Origin: Hydrogenophaga sp.
Lineage (GTDB): Bacteria; Pseudomonadota; Gammaproteobacteria; Burkholderiales; Burkholderiaceae_C
Length of the DNA stretch: 64,000 bases
Assembly: GCF_030651625.1 (NCBI RefSeq)
Contig: NZ_JAUSCF010000023.1
Coordinates: 1-64,000, forward strand
Direction of reading: 5' to 3'
Made by a program: the position numbers and the translations under genes. A model generated the notes under the pieces. That model was not told the origin of the DNA and did not search any database. It was given only the letters and a program-made list of their open reading frames with translations. Position 1 is the stretch's first letter; each line of letters begins with the position of its first letter. This document shows positions 20,198 through 28,551 of the stretch, piece after piece.

Positions 20198-21067
20198 TCA
20201 ACCCGGCAGCGGAATCCATTCCTGGTTGTCGTCCGGCGGCAGCGGAATACGGCCCGCCCGCCAGTCGGCCTTGGCCTGTTCGATGCGCGCCTTGCTCGAC
20301 GACACGAAGTTCCAGAACACGTGGCGCTCGCCCAGCGGTTCGCCGCCGAAGATCATGAGCGTGCTTTTTTCGCGGGCTGTGATCACGGCATTCTCATCGT
20401 CGCCAAACACCAGCAACTGACCCGGCACATACGTCTGACCGGCGTGTTCGATTTCGCCGTGTGCCACGTAGACCGCCTGCTCGCTGTGGCCACCGGGCAG
20501 GGTTCTGGATGCGCCGGCTTGCCATTCGCTGTGCAGGTAGAACAGCGGCGAATGCGTGCGCACCGGGCTGGTCATGCCGTAGGCGCTGCCGGCGATCAGG
20601 CGCATCCACACGCCGCCGGCTTCCTGCACCGGCAGATCCGCCGCCGGGTAGTGGGTGAAGGCGGGCTCGGTTTCTTCATCGGCTTCGGGCAGGGCCACCC
20701 ACAGCTGCATCAGCTCCAGGCCGCCGCCGGCGAACGACTCGGGGTGGCTGAAGCGCTCGGAGTGCGAGATGCCGCGGCCAGCGGTCATCCAGTTCACGTC
20801 GCCCGGCACAATGGACTGTTTCACGCCCAAGCTGTCGCGGTGCATCACCTGGCCACTGAGCAGGTAGCTCACGGTGGACAGCCCGATGTGCGGGTGCGGC
20901 CGCACGTCGGCGGCGCTGGTGTCTTCCGGCGCCATGGTGACCGGGCCGGCATGGTCCACGAAGATCCACGGTCCCACCATGCGGCGTTTGGCATAGGGCA
21001 GCACACGCCGAACGGTCAGGCCGTGGCCAAGATCGGCAGGACGGGCGGTGATCACCATCTCCAGCAT
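20198..21067 (-). CDS. Pirin family protein
   Basis: The 289-residue bicupin has the pirin metal-binding segment PHPHIGLSTVSYLLSGQVMHRDS followed by GRGISHSER. Some pirins are quercetin dioxygenases and others bind transcription factors; which applies is unknown. AAGGAG lies 6 bases before the ATG at 21067, which is preferred over an upstream in-frame start at 21181. It is convergent with the chemoreceptor-like gene, with a 9-base gap. Confidence 0.88.
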   Translation of the reverse strand: MLEMVITARPADLGHGLTVRRVLPYAKRRMVGPWIFVDHAGPVTMAPEDTSAADVRPHPHIGLSTVSYLLSGQVMHRDSLGVKQSIVPGDVNWMTAGRGISHSERFSHPESFAGGGLELMQLWVALPEADEETEPAFTHYPAADLPVQEAGGVWMRLIAGSAYGMTSPVRTHSPLFYLHSEWQAGASRTLPGGHSEQAVYVAHGEIEHAGQTYVPGQLLVFGDDENAVITAREKSTLMIFGGEPLGERHVFWNFVSSSKARIEQAKADWRAGRIPLPPDDNQEWIPLPG

Positions 21068-21193
21068 GGGGGGCTCCTTGTATTGAATGTGGGTGGGCAG
21101 TGAGGACATTCTCACGGCGTGGGCGACGGCACACAAGGGCGATGCTTGTTGTCCTGCCGTGACTGTCCGATAGTGTTCCAAGGAGGCGCGTGA

Positions 21194-21373
21194 ATGGATT
21201 GGTTTGGTATGGTGTTTTCGGTGGCGTTTCTGCTTTCCCTGCTCACGGGAAAGGCCTACTTCCGTCGGGTCTACGACCGGGACGAAGCGCCCTCGATGTA
21301 CTGGCAGATCGTGGGCTGCTACGCGGCCCTGGCCGCACTGGGGCCGGTGTTGCGCTTCTTCAAGGCCGGTTGA
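21194..21373 (+). CDS. Small membrane protein, 59 aa
   Basis: A strong ribosome binding site AAGGAGG at 21180-21186 is 7 bases before the ATG. The 59-residue product begins MDWFGMVFSVAFLLSLLTG and ends in a second hydrophobic stretch (YWQIVGCYAALAALGPVL), with a charged loop (RRVYDRDEAPS) between. Two membrane helices are likely. I do not recognise the family. It precedes the RlmN-like gene by 66 bases on the same strand. Confidence 0.7.
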   Translation: MDWFGMVFSVAFLLSLLTGKAYFRRVYDRDEAPSMYWQIVGCYAALAALGPVLRFFKAG

Positions 21374-21439
21374 AGCCGTCTGCGTTCCGGCTGGCCCTGT
21401 GTCCTAATCGGGGTATTGATTTTTCCGCACCAGCCAGAC

Positions 21440-22480
21440 ATGCGCATCGAAACCCTCCGCGAACGCCTGCGCGCCCTCGGCGCCAAACCCTTGCACGAGC
21501 AGCGGGTGCTGAGGCTGTGGTCGCAGGCCCAGCCGCAAGACAAAGGGCGGCGCGCACTGGAAGCTTTCATGCCCACCGCGCTGCGCAATGCCTTGCCCGC
21601 GTTGTCGGACGAAATGGCAGGCCTGGCCCGCCTGCAATCACAACACGCGGGTGATGATGGTTCCGCGCGCCTGCTGGTGGCCCTGAACGACGGCCAGTTG
21701 GTGGAGACCGTGCTGCTGCCGCGCGGCGGGCTGTGCGTGTCCACCCAGGTGGGTTGCGCGGTGGGTTGTGTGTTCTGCATGACCGGGCAAGGCGGTCTGG
21801 TGCGCCAGGTGGGCAGCGCCGAGATCGTGGCCCAGGTGGCGCTGGCGCGCACGCTGCGCCCGGTGAAGAAGGTGGTGTTCATGGGCATGGGTGAGCCTGC
21901 GCACAACCTGGACAACGTGCTGGAGGCCATCGACCTGCTGGGCACGCTGGGCAACATCGGCCACAAGAACCTGGTGTTCTCCACCGTGGGCGACCCGCGC
22001 GTGTTCGAGGCCCTGCCGCAAGGGCGTGTGAAGCCTGCGCTGGCGCTTTCGCTGCACACCAGCCGTGCCGCGTTGCGCGAGCAGCTGCTGCCGCGCGCAC
22101 CCCGCATGACGCCCGACGAACTGGTGGAAGCCGGCGAGGCCTACGCGCGCGCCACCGCCTACCCCATTCAATACCAGTGGACGTTGCTCGAAGGCATCAA
22201 CGACGGCGACGATGAACTGGCCGGCATCGAGCGGTTGCTCAAGGGCAAGTACGCGGTGCTCAACCTGATTCCGTACAACACGGTCGACGACCTGCCCTAC
22301 CGCCGCCCCAGCTGGGAACGTGCCGCCGCCATGGCACGCCACCTGCACCGTCTGGGCATTCTCACCAAATTGCGCCACTCCGCCGGGCAAGATGTAGAAG
22401 GTGGGTGCGGGCAGTTGCGGGCGCGGGCGGAACGGCCTGAAAAGCCGGCGAGGCGGGTGATTGCGGTGCAGGCGGTGTGA
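21440..22480 (+). CDS. RlmN-like radical SAM RNA methyltransferase
   Basis: The 346-residue protein has the radical SAM cysteines C106, C110 and C113 in GCAVGCVFCMTGQ, followed by GMGEPAHNLDNV and SLHTSRAALRE. A late cysteine in GGCGQLRA matches the second catalytic cysteine of RlmN/Cfr enzymes, which methylate adenosine C2 or C8 in 23S rRNA or tRNA. Its sequence is shorter and more diverged than canonical RlmN, so it may be a paralogue with a different RNA target. The ATG at 21440 is chosen at the start of similarity. Confidence 0.85.
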   Translation: MRIETLRERLRALGAKPLHEQRVLRLWSQAQPQDKGRRALEAFMPTALRNALPALSDEMAGLARLQSQHAGDDGSARLLVALNDGQLVETVLLPRGGLCVSTQVGCAVGCVFCMTGQGGLVRQVGSAEIVAQVALARTLRPVKKVVFMGMGEPAHNLDNVLEAIDLLGTLGNIGHKNLVFSTVGDPRVFEALPQGRVKPALALSLHTSRAALREQLLPRAPRMTPDELVEAGEAYARATAYPIQYQWTLLEGINDGDDELAGIERLLKGKYAVLNLIPYNTVDDLPYRRPSWERAAAMARHLHRLGILTKLRHSAGQDVEGGCGQLRARAERPEKPARRVIAVQAV

Positions 22481-22489
22481 ATGGCTATT

Positions 22490-22536
22490 GAAAGTTTGCT
22501 TTAAAAGGCTGCCATCAAATTAAAGTTCGCTTTAAT
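22490..22536 (+). promoter_or_regulatory. Two operator-like half-palindromes before fic
   Basis: AAAGTTTGCTT at 22492-22502 and AAAGTTCGCTT at 22522-22532 are direct repeats exactly 30 bases apart in an AT-rich patch. The second is part of the perfect palindrome TTAAAGTTCGCTTTAA (22520-22535). The fic start is 32 bases downstream. This layout suits a helix-turn-helix repressor, possibly the Fic protein itself through its winged-helix tail. Confidence 0.6.
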
Positions 22537-22567
22537 ATGCGAAGTCTGATGTCAAGAAATCTTGCAT

Positions 22568-23716
22568 ATGGCACGCATCACAGGCCGCTACGCAACGACC
22601 ACCACGCTGGGTGAGCCGGTCAAGGCTTTTATCCCCCACACATTGCCACCTTCAGCCCCAGCGTTGGCAGACGAGGCCTGGGTGGAGCGCAACCGAGCAG
22701 CACAAACGGCCCTGGCGCGGCTGTCTGCCGTGGCAGAGCTGGTGCCTTCGGTGGACTGGCTGCTGTACAGTGCCATCCGCAAGGAAGCCTTGATGACCTC
22801 CCAGATAGAGGGCACACAGGCCACGCTCACCGACCTGTTTGACGATGAAGCCGGCCTTGCCGTGAGCAACACCGACGACGTGGAAGAGGTCACCAACTAC
22901 CTGCAGGCCTTCCGACTGGTACAGGACAACCTGCGCGATACGGCCGGATTGCCGCTCGGTGTGCGCCTGTTGTGCAACGCGCAACGCCTGTTGCTCAACG
23001 GCGTGCGCGGCACTGGTAAACAGCCGGGCGAATTGCGCCGCTCTCAGAACTGGATCGGTGGCACGCGGCCCGGCAACGCAGTGTTCGTGCCGCCCCCGGC
23101 CGATCAAGTGCCCGGTCTGCTGGCGGACCTTGAGCAGTACATTCACGCGCCAGACGGAGACCTGCCGCCGCTGGTCAAAGTGGCGCTGGTGCACGCGCAG
23201 TTCGAAACCATCCACCCGTTCCTCGATGGCAACGGTCGCATGGGTCGCTTGCTCATCGCGGCCCTGCTGGAACACTGGGGCTTGTTGCCCGAACCGCTCA
23301 TGTATCTGAGCGGATACCTCAAGCACCATCAGGCCGAGTACTACCGACTGTTGTTTGCCATCCGAACCGGCGGCGACTGGGAAACCTGGGTGGGGTTCTT
23401 CCTGGAAGGGGTCGAGGTATCGGCGGCCAAAGCCGAACGGGACATCGTGGCACTGGCGAGCCTGGTGGCCGCTGACCGACGTCGTCTGTTGCAGCACCCC
23501 AAGGCGGGGCCGGCCAGCTACCGGCTGTTTGAACTGTTGCCCACCATGCCGCGCTTCACGGTGGAGCGGGTCAGGCAGGCCTTGAGCACCACCTTCCCCA
23601 CCGCCAGCGCCGCCGTCAAGTTGCTGGAGGAACTGGGTATCGTGACCGAGGTCACCGGCCAGAAAAAGAACCGCACCTTCAGCTACCAAGCCTACATCGA
23701 TCTGCTCAGTGATTAG
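22568..23716 (+). CDS. Fic family AMP-transferase with winged-helix tail
   Basis: The 382-residue protein carries an N-terminal Fic_N region, the Fic motif HPFLDGNGRMGR from about H216, and a C-terminal winged-helix domain (about 310-382). An inhibitory-helix-like segment TSQIEGTQ at about 77-84 places it in class II, where the helix blocks ATP binding until relieved. Fic enzymes transfer AMP or related groups to target proteins. The ATG at 22568 is used. The AT-rich upstream region with two operator-like repeats hints at autoregulation and at horizontal origin. The target is unknown. Confidence 0.9.
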   Translation: MARITGRYATTTTLGEPVKAFIPHTLPPSAPALADEAWVERNRAAQTALARLSAVAELVPSVDWLLYSAIRKEALMTSQIEGTQATLTDLFDDEAGLAVSNTDDVEEVTNYLQAFRLVQDNLRDTAGLPLGVRLLCNAQRLLLNGVRGTGKQPGELRRSQNWIGGTRPGNAVFVPPPADQVPGLLADLEQYIHAPDGDLPPLVKVALVHAQFETIHPFLDGNGRMGRLLIAALLEHWGLLPEPLMYLSGYLKHHQAEYYRLLFAIRTGGDWETWVGFFLEGVEVSAAKAERDIVALASLVAADRRRLLQHPKAGPASYRLFELLPTMPRFTVERVRQALSTTFPTASAAVKLLEELGIVTEVTGQKKNRTFSYQAYIDLLSD

Positions 23717-23738
23717 GCATTCTCGAATGGTGATGCGC

Positions 23739-25109
23739 TCAATGCAGCGTCAAAGGATGTGTGGTCGTCTTCACACGCACCGTAGCGGGGCGCACCTCGT
23801 AAGGCACCGCTTCAGCACCGCAAATGGCGGCCGCTATCGTGCGGGCCTGTCGGGCGATGGGTTCGATGAAGCGGCTGGTCTGGCCCTGGATGCTGATGCA
23901 GTCGCCCAGGGCGTGGATGCGCGGGTTGCTGGTGACCAGGTCTTGCGGCTTTACGGCAATGCCCTGGTCCCAGGCCAGGCCGGCGCTCTGCGCCAGGCGC
24001 GGCGGTGTGGCCAGGCCGGCGGCGGCCACCACCTGGTCGGCCGGGAAGCGCTGGCCGCATGCGGTGGTCACGCGGTAGCGCTCGCCCAGACGTTCCACGC
24101 TGGCTACCTGCACACCGCCCACGAAGCGGATCGGCAGGTCCTGCCAGGCGTTCAGCAGCGGGTCACCAGCCTGTTCGCCCGGCCAGCGCGCCAGCGGGCG
24201 CTGCATCACGTCCAGCAGGGTGATGCGGTGGCCGCCCAGCGCCAGGTCGTTGGCCAGTTCGCTGCCGATGAGGCCGGCGCCCACGATCACCACGTCTTTG
24301 GCTGTTTCCCCCAGTGCGGCGCGCAGCTTGCGGTAGGCACCCAGGTGGTTGATGCGCCAGCACAGCTCGGCCGGCAAGGCGGGCGGCAGCGCGGCCTGTG
24401 CGCCGTGGGCTAGCACCAGCTGGTCGTAGCGCAGCGTGCCGCGGGTGGTGCGCAGGGTGCGTGTGTCAGGGCAGATGCGCACGGCGTGTGTGTGGGCGAG
24501 CAGGCGCACGTTCAGGCGTTCGGCGGCCTGGGTGCCGGTCTCTTTCACCAGTCGGTCCAGGTCCATGTGGCGCGCCATGGCGATGGAGAGCATCGGCTTG
24601 TCGTACACGTCGGCGGTGCAGGCGCTCACCAGGGTGATGGGCAGGGCGGCGTCGAGTGCACGCAGTGATTCGGCCATCTGCCAGCCGGCCCGGCCACCGC
24701 CCACGATCACCACGCCGGGTGCCTGCCGCGAAGGTGCCACGGCCGTTGGCACACCGCTGTTCATGCGGGCGCGCAGGGTCTCCAAGCTAGGGGCTTCGTA
24801 AGGGGTGAAGTCGGCCTTGGTCACGCCGCACAGGGGGCAGTACCAGTCTTCGAGGATGTCTTCGAAGCGGGTGCCGGCCTTCAGGCCGCTGTCTGGGTCG
24901 CCGATGGCTTCGTCGTATATGTAGCCGCAGGCTTCGCAGATGTAGGTGTGGAAGGGTGCGGTGGCTTGTGATGCTGATGCGTCGGGCGAGGGCTTCGACA
25001 GGCTCAGCCCGAACGGAGGGGTGGGCATGTCGGAGGGTGGCATCTCGCGCACCTCGCCATAGATGGCGGATAGGGTGCTCACTGGGGCTGACCCGCTTGA
25101 TGCGCTCAT
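23739..25109 (-). CDS. Rubredoxin fused to FAD/NAD(P)-dependent reductase
   Basis: The 456-residue fusion has a rubredoxin domain with iron ligands C58, C61, C91 and C94 (ICEACGYIY and WYCPLCG), then an NAD(P)H:rubredoxin reductase-like flavoprotein with FAD motif [14 protein letters not shown] near 133 and NAD motif [16 protein letters not shown]. It probably passes electrons from NAD(P)H through FAD to its own rubredoxin. The first 50 residues are low in similarity and include FGLSLSKP at 33-40, encoded by a genomic repeat (24991-25018). It overlaps the acyl-CoA-dehydrogenase-like gene by 4 bases, so the two are translationally coupled; the flavoprotein there is a plausible electron partner. 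Confidence 0.9.
   Translation of the reverse strand: MSASSGSAPVSTLSAIYGEVREMPPSDMPTPPFGLSLSKPSPDASASQATAPFHTYICEACGYIYDEAIGDPDSGLKAGTRFEDILEDWYCPLCGVTKADFTPYEAPSLETLRARMNSGVPTAVAPSRQAPGVVIVGGGRAGWQMAESLRALDAALPITLVSACTADVYDKPMLSIAMARHMDLDRLVKETGTQAAERLNVRLLAHTHAVRICPDTRTLRTTRGTLRYDQLVLAHGAQAALPPALPAELCWRINHLGAYRKLRAALGETAKDVVIVGAGLIGSELANDLALGGHRITLLDVMQRPLARWPGEQAGDPLLNAWQDLPIRFVGGVQVASVERLGERYRVTTACGQRFPADQVVAAAGLATPPRLAQSAGLAWDQGIAVKPQDLVTSNPRIHALGDCISIQGQTSRFIEPIARQARTIAAAICGAEAVPYEVRPATVRVKTTTHPLTLH
24991..25018. repeat. Family C repeat inside coding sequence
   Basis: GGCTTCGACAGGCTCAGCCC followed by GAACGG matches a short repeat that is widespread in proteobacterial genomes. Read in the gene's frame it encodes FGLSLSKP. 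A second, diverged copy lies between genes at 26275-26303. Confidence 0.8.
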
Positions 25110-26254
25110 GCCGGGCTCACTTCCTGGCTCAGTCGCGCAATTTCTTTGCGCAAGTGCTTGATGGCCGGTGTGACGATGGCCACGAAGTGCGATTCGCGCA
25201 CGCGGCGCTGCACGTCCGAACTCATGAGGTAGCCGCGCGCGCCCTGGTGCAGCAGGGCCGACTGCGCAGCGCGCAGGCTCAGTTCGGCACCGTGGGCGCG
25301 CGCGTCCAGCACATCAATGAAAAACTCCACCGACGGGTTGAAGGGCGTTTCGGCCAGCTTCATCACGCGCGCGGTGAGCGCGTCCAGCTCGGCCTGCAGG
25401 GCATCGGGCCGGTCTTCCAGGAACTGGTTCACATGGCCCAGCGGGTCTTCCACCGCCCACATGGAATCGATGGCGCCCTGCGTCACGCCCACCGCCATGC
25501 CGCACTGGAGCATCACGAAGGCCGCGCGGATACGCGCGATGTACGGCTTGGCCGGGTCGGCCATGATTTCGCCAGCACCGATGAAGTGGTCCTTCAGATG
25601 CAGCGCGTAGGTGCCCGTGCCCTCCATGGCGGAGAAGCTCGGGCATTCGCGCAGCGTCACACCTTCGCCGTTACAGCGCAGCAGGAACATCACTTCTCTG
25701 TTCGCGCCTTGATCTCCATCCATCACGGCTGCCAGCACACCGCAGGCGTGGTCCGGCCCCAGGTTGCTCACCCAGGGCAGCGAGCCGTTCACCAGATAGC
25801 CACCCTCCACCGGCGTGGCCTTGAGCAGCAGGCTCTCGATCTGTGCGTAGCTCTTCATGGGGTTGGACATGCCGGTGCCGCCCAGCGTGGCGCCGCTGGC
25901 GTGCGCGGTGAGCGCTTCACCCATGAGCGCCGGGTTGCCCGAAGCCTGCATGTACAGCCCACACACCGCCTGGCACCACACCATGAAGCCTGTGGCGCCG
26001 CACACGCGCGACACCTCGGCCATGGCACGGATGGCCAGCCCGTAATCGGCCCGACCCACCGGGGCATCCAGGTGCGCGCTGAACACGCCCAGCGCACCCA
26101 GTTGCTGCAACACGTCGCGCGGGTAAAAACCGTCGCGGTCGCAGGCGTCCACCACAGCGGCCAGCGGGCCTTGCGCCACTTCGCGTACTGCTGCCAGCAG
26201 CGCTTGGGCATAGGCTTCGTGCGTGAGTTCGGGTGGGAGGTCGTTCGGGTTCAT
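25106..26254 (-). CDS. Acyl-CoA dehydrogenase-like flavoprotein
   Basis: The 382-residue protein has the three-part acyl-CoA dehydrogenase fold: a helical N-domain, a beta middle domain ([43 protein letters not shown]) and a helical C-domain ([12 protein letters not shown] at the end). The usual catalytic glutamate cannot be placed with confidence. Several members of this superfamily are flavin-dependent monooxygenases acting on sulfur compounds (DszC, SfnC). With a sulfurtransferase and an OsmC-like gene in the same operon and a rubredoxin reductase coupled to it, a redox role in sulfur metabolism is a reasonable inference, but beta-oxidation-type chemistry is not excluded. Confidence 0.82.
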   Translation of the reverse strand: MNPNDLPPELTHEAYAQALLAAVREVAQGPLAAVVDACDRDGFYPRDVLQQLGALGVFSAHLDAPVGRADYGLAIRAMAEVSRVCGATGFMVWCQAVCGLYMQASGNPALMGEALTAHASGATLGGTGMSNPMKSYAQIESLLLKATPVEGGYLVNGSLPWVSNLGPDHACGVLAAVMDGDQGANREVMFLLRCNGEGVTLRECPSFSAMEGTGTYALHLKDHFIGAGEIMADPAKPYIARIRAAFVMLQCGMAVGVTQGAIDSMWAVEDPLGHVNQFLEDRPDALQAELDALTARVMKLAETPFNPSVEFFIDVLDARAHGAELSLRAAQSALLHQGARGYLMSSDVQRRVRESHFVAIVTPAIKHLRKEIARLSQEVSPA

Positions 26255-26274
26255 TCAAGCTCCAGCAGATGGGT

Positions 26275-26430
26275 GAGCCCCTCAACAGGCTCAGGGCGAA
26301 CAGGGGAATTGGCTCCTTCCCCCTCTGGGGGAAGGCGGGGATGGGGGCCCGCGCGCCGACAAATGCACTTACTGCGCCGCTTCATGCATGCCCCCACCCC
26401 TGCCCTCCCCCAAAGGAGGAGGGAGCAAGA
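26275..26430. repeat. Family C repeat plus inverted pair of family B repeats
   Basis: AGCCCCTCAACAGGCTCAGG (family C) opens the gap. CTCCTTCCCCCTCTGGGGGAAGGCGGGGATGGGGG at about 26311-26346 and its inverted counterpart CCCCCACCCCTGCCCTCCCCCAAAGG at about 26391-26416 form a facing pair. The element lies inside an operon between the OsmC-like and flavoprotein genes and could produce differential expression by folding the mRNA. Confidence 0.75.
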
Positions 26431-26434
26431 AATC

Positions 26435-26995
26435 TCAAGCCATCGAAATCTCAAACGGAATCGGGTTGCGCATGCTGTTGGCCACCGGCGAATAGAAGTT
26501 GGCGTGCTGCACGATCTCGTCCAGCACTTCGCGCGGTGCATCCCCTTCCACCAGCACCTTCACGCGAATGGCCTGAAAGCCCATTTCAGGCGGCGTTTTC
26601 TCCAGCGCACCGCCGGCACCCCAGGCAGCCGGGTTGCCGATGTCGCCTTCCAGAAACACCTCCAGCTTGCTCAGCTTCACACCCTTCCAGGTGGCCACGG
26701 CTGTCACACCCACGGCAATGCAACCACCCAGGCCACTGAGCACGATCTCGCCCGGCGCGGGCGCCGTGTCTTCGCCGAACAGGTGCAGCGGCTCGTCCAC
26801 CACCACCGGCGCGTGATTGCCCACGTAGGAGAGCGAACGGTACTGGCCCTCCATCACCGTGTGGACCTTGTTGGTGCCCCGGCTGCCGGGGTTCGCCTTG
26901 CCCTTGGCGGCAAAGGTGGCCAGACCATCGCCGTCGATGGGGCGCAGGTAGGCGGTGACGGTGGTGGTGGGTTCAAGCGTGGTGGCGTCGGACAT
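26435..26995 (-). CDS. OsmC family protein with one cysteine
   Basis: The 186-residue protein has the OsmC fold with the conserved first cysteine C92 in LSGLGGCIAVG. The second cysteine expected near the HCPV motif is absent: the segment reads NFYSPVANSMRNP. Two-cysteine OsmC/Ohr proteins reduce organic hydroperoxides, so this one is unlikely to be a normal peroxidase; carrying a persulfide or acyl group on C92 is possible. CGGAGA lies 6 bases before the ATG at 26995. It is second in the operon after the sulfurtransferase. Confidence 0.85.
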   Translation of the reverse strand: MSDATTLEPTTTVTAYLRPIDGDGLATFAAKGKANPGSRGTNKVHTVMEGQYRSLSYVGNHAPVVVDEPLHLFGEDTAPAPGEIVLSGLGGCIAVGVTAVATWKGVKLSKLEVFLEGDIGNPAAWGAGGALEKTPPEMGFQAIRVKVLVEGDAPREVLDEIVQHANFYSPVANSMRNPIPFEISMA

Positions 26996-27061
26996 GGCGT
27001 CTCCGTGGGTTCGATGAAGTGAAAAAGGGAAAGGGGGAAGTGAAGGAGGTCGCAGACTGGT

Positions 27062-27961
27062 TCAGGCAGCAAGGGCCATTTCTGGCTGCTTGCTGGCTTT
27101 GGCAGAAGCGGCCACAGGCAGACCGGTTTCGATCGGCAGACTCTCGTCGCGCGACCATTCGTTCCACGAACCAAAGTACATGCGCACATCGCTGAAGCCG
27201 GCCTGATTGAGCGCCAGGAAAGTGTTGGAAGCGCGCGCGCCCTTGAAGCAATACAGGTAGATCGTGTCGTCTGGCGCAATGCCGGCGGTGGCGCATTCGG
27301 CCTTCACCTCGTCCGGCGTCTTGAACACCGGGCCCTGGGCTGAAGGCTTCATGAAGCGGTACCACTCCACCCACTTCGCGCCCGGCAGCCGGCCCTTGCG
27401 AGGCGCGAAGTCCTTGCCGTAGGGGCTGGAACTGTCGCCAATCCATTCGTCCACATCGCGCACGTCGAGCAGCACGGTGTCGGTGCCCAGCGCGGCCTGC
27501 ACGTCGGCCTGGGTGAGCATCACATCGGTCAGGGGCTGGTCAGGGAAAGTGGCGGGCACAGGGGTGGCCGCTTCGGTGGACACCGGCAGGCCCATAGCCT
27601 TCCAGGCGCTGAAGCCGCCATTGAGCACCTTGATCTTGGGGTAGCCCAGCCAGGTGAGCAGGTAGTAGCCCCGGCACGACTGACCGTAGCCGCTGTTCAT
27701 CGCGTCTTCGTAGAACACGGCGGTTTCCTTGCCAGAGAGGCCTGCCTTGCCCAACGCTTCCGCGAAGGTCGATTTGAGCGCCTGCAGGCCTTCGGGTGTG
27801 GAGGTGGCCAGAAAGGTGAACACCTCGCGCAGGTTCACTGCGCCGGGAATGTGGCCGGCGGCAAAGGTGTCCGCGTCACGGGTGTCGATGACCACCACGG
27901 GTCCGGCGGCTTGCAGGGCGGCGAGTTGATCGGGTGCGATCAGGATGGCGTCGATGCTCAT
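27062..27961 (-). CDS. Two-domain sulfurtransferase (rhodanese/SseA type)
   Basis: The 299-residue enzyme has tandem rhodanese domains with the active cysteine C238 in the C-terminal loop CFKGARAS. This loop differs from thiosulfate sulfurtransferase (CRKGVT) and mercaptopyruvate sulfurtransferase (CGSGVT), so donor specificity is uncertain. The first domain has GYGQSCRGYY. The ATG at 27961, with GAGG about 8 bases upstream, is preferred over 28027. It is the promoter-proximal gene of a four-gene minus-strand operon. Confidence 0.9.
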   Translation of the reverse strand: MSIDAILIAPDQLAALQAAGPVVVIDTRDADTFAAGHIPGAVNLREVFTFLATSTPEGLQALKSTFAEALGKAGLSGKETAVFYEDAMNSGYGQSCRGYYLLTWLGYPKIKVLNGGFSAWKAMGLPVSTEAATPVPATFPDQPLTDVMLTQADVQAALGTDTVLLDVRDVDEWIGDSSSPYGKDFAPRKGRLPGAKWVEWYRFMKPSAQGPVFKTPDEVKAECATAGIAPDDTIYLYCFKGARASNTFLALNQAGFSDVRMYFGSWNEWSRDESLPIETGLPVAASAKASKQPEMALAA

Positions 27962-28150
27962 GGAAACCTCATCAAAAGAAGCGGCGGGCGGGATTGCCTG
28001 GGGGCTTCTTTGCAATGGGCGTGCCATGTGGGGAAGGGGTGTGTCCGGAGCGGTTGATCGGCAGATAAGTTGTTGATTTTCTTGGTTAAATTGGGGTTTT
28101 CGACCCAGGGAGACTTCTGTTGAAAGATCTCACCCAGGTCAATGTGTTGC

Positions 28151-28168
28151 CAATGTGTCAACACATTG
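28151..28168. promoter_or_regulatory. Perfect 18-bp palindromic operator candidate
   Basis: CAATGTGTCAACACATTG is fully self-complementary in its 8-bp arms. A third half-site, CAATGTGTTG, lies immediately upstream at 28140-28149. The site is about 190 bases upstream of the sulfurtransferase start on the minus strand and about 130 bases upstream of hicA on the plus strand. It may serve either. Confidence 0.6.
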
Positions 28169-28261
28169 CTGCTACGGGTAAAGGCGATGCAGCCAGACTG
28201 ACGGCGAGCGTGGGCAGGTACTTGCAGCGAGAGAACTGCCTTTGAGAGGCGACTGCGTTGG

Positions 28262-28290
28262 TTGTCGGTGATATCACTTTTCGATATCAT
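28262..28290 (+). promoter_or_regulatory. hicA promoter with GATATC operator pair
   Basis: TTGTCG (28262-28267) and TATCAT (28285-28290) are spaced by 17 bases and match sigma70 elements. GATATC occurs at 28270-28275, inside the palindrome GTGATATCAC, and again at 28283-28288. The antitoxin HicB, which ends in a ribbon-helix-helix, is the likely repressor. Transcription from this promoter would begin at or next to the hicA ATG at 28297. Confidence 0.65.
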
Positions 28291-28296
28291 CCGTCT

Positions 28297-28551
28297 ATGA
28301 ACGCCAAGCAGCGCAAGACCCTTCTCGCGATCTTCACGCGCCCAACGTCGGCGTCCATTCCTTTCTCGGACATCGAATCGCTGATCAAGGCGCTTGGGGG
28401 TTCCGTCACCGAGCGCGAGGGCTCGCGCGTAAAGATTGAACTGCAGGGTGAACAATGGCGTTGCCATCGACCTCATCCGGGCAAGGAAGCGAAGCGTTAT
28501 CAGGTTGAAGAGGCTCGCGAAATGCTTGAACGTGTAGGAGTACAGCCATGA
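28297..28551 (+). CDS. hicA: HicA-type mRNA interferase toxin
   Basis: The 84-residue toxin has the dsRBD-like HicA fold, with the catalytic histidine region HRPHPGKEAKRYQVEEAREML. HicA cleaves mRNA and is neutralised by HicB. Its ATG lies only 7 bases after a good -10 element, and no ribosome binding site is seen, so a leaderless transcript is likely. It overlaps hicB by 4 bases (ATGA). Confidence 0.92.
   Translation: MNAKQRKTLLAIFTRPTSASIPFSDIESLIKALGGSVTEREGSRVKIELQGEQWRCHRPHPGKEAKRYQVEEAREMLERVGVQP

Noticed and set aside
26251..26541. A minus-strand frame ending in VRPEPVEGLTH
   Set aside because: The peptide is the translation of intergenic repeats; no ribosome binding site is present and it overlaps the OsmC-like gene in another frame.
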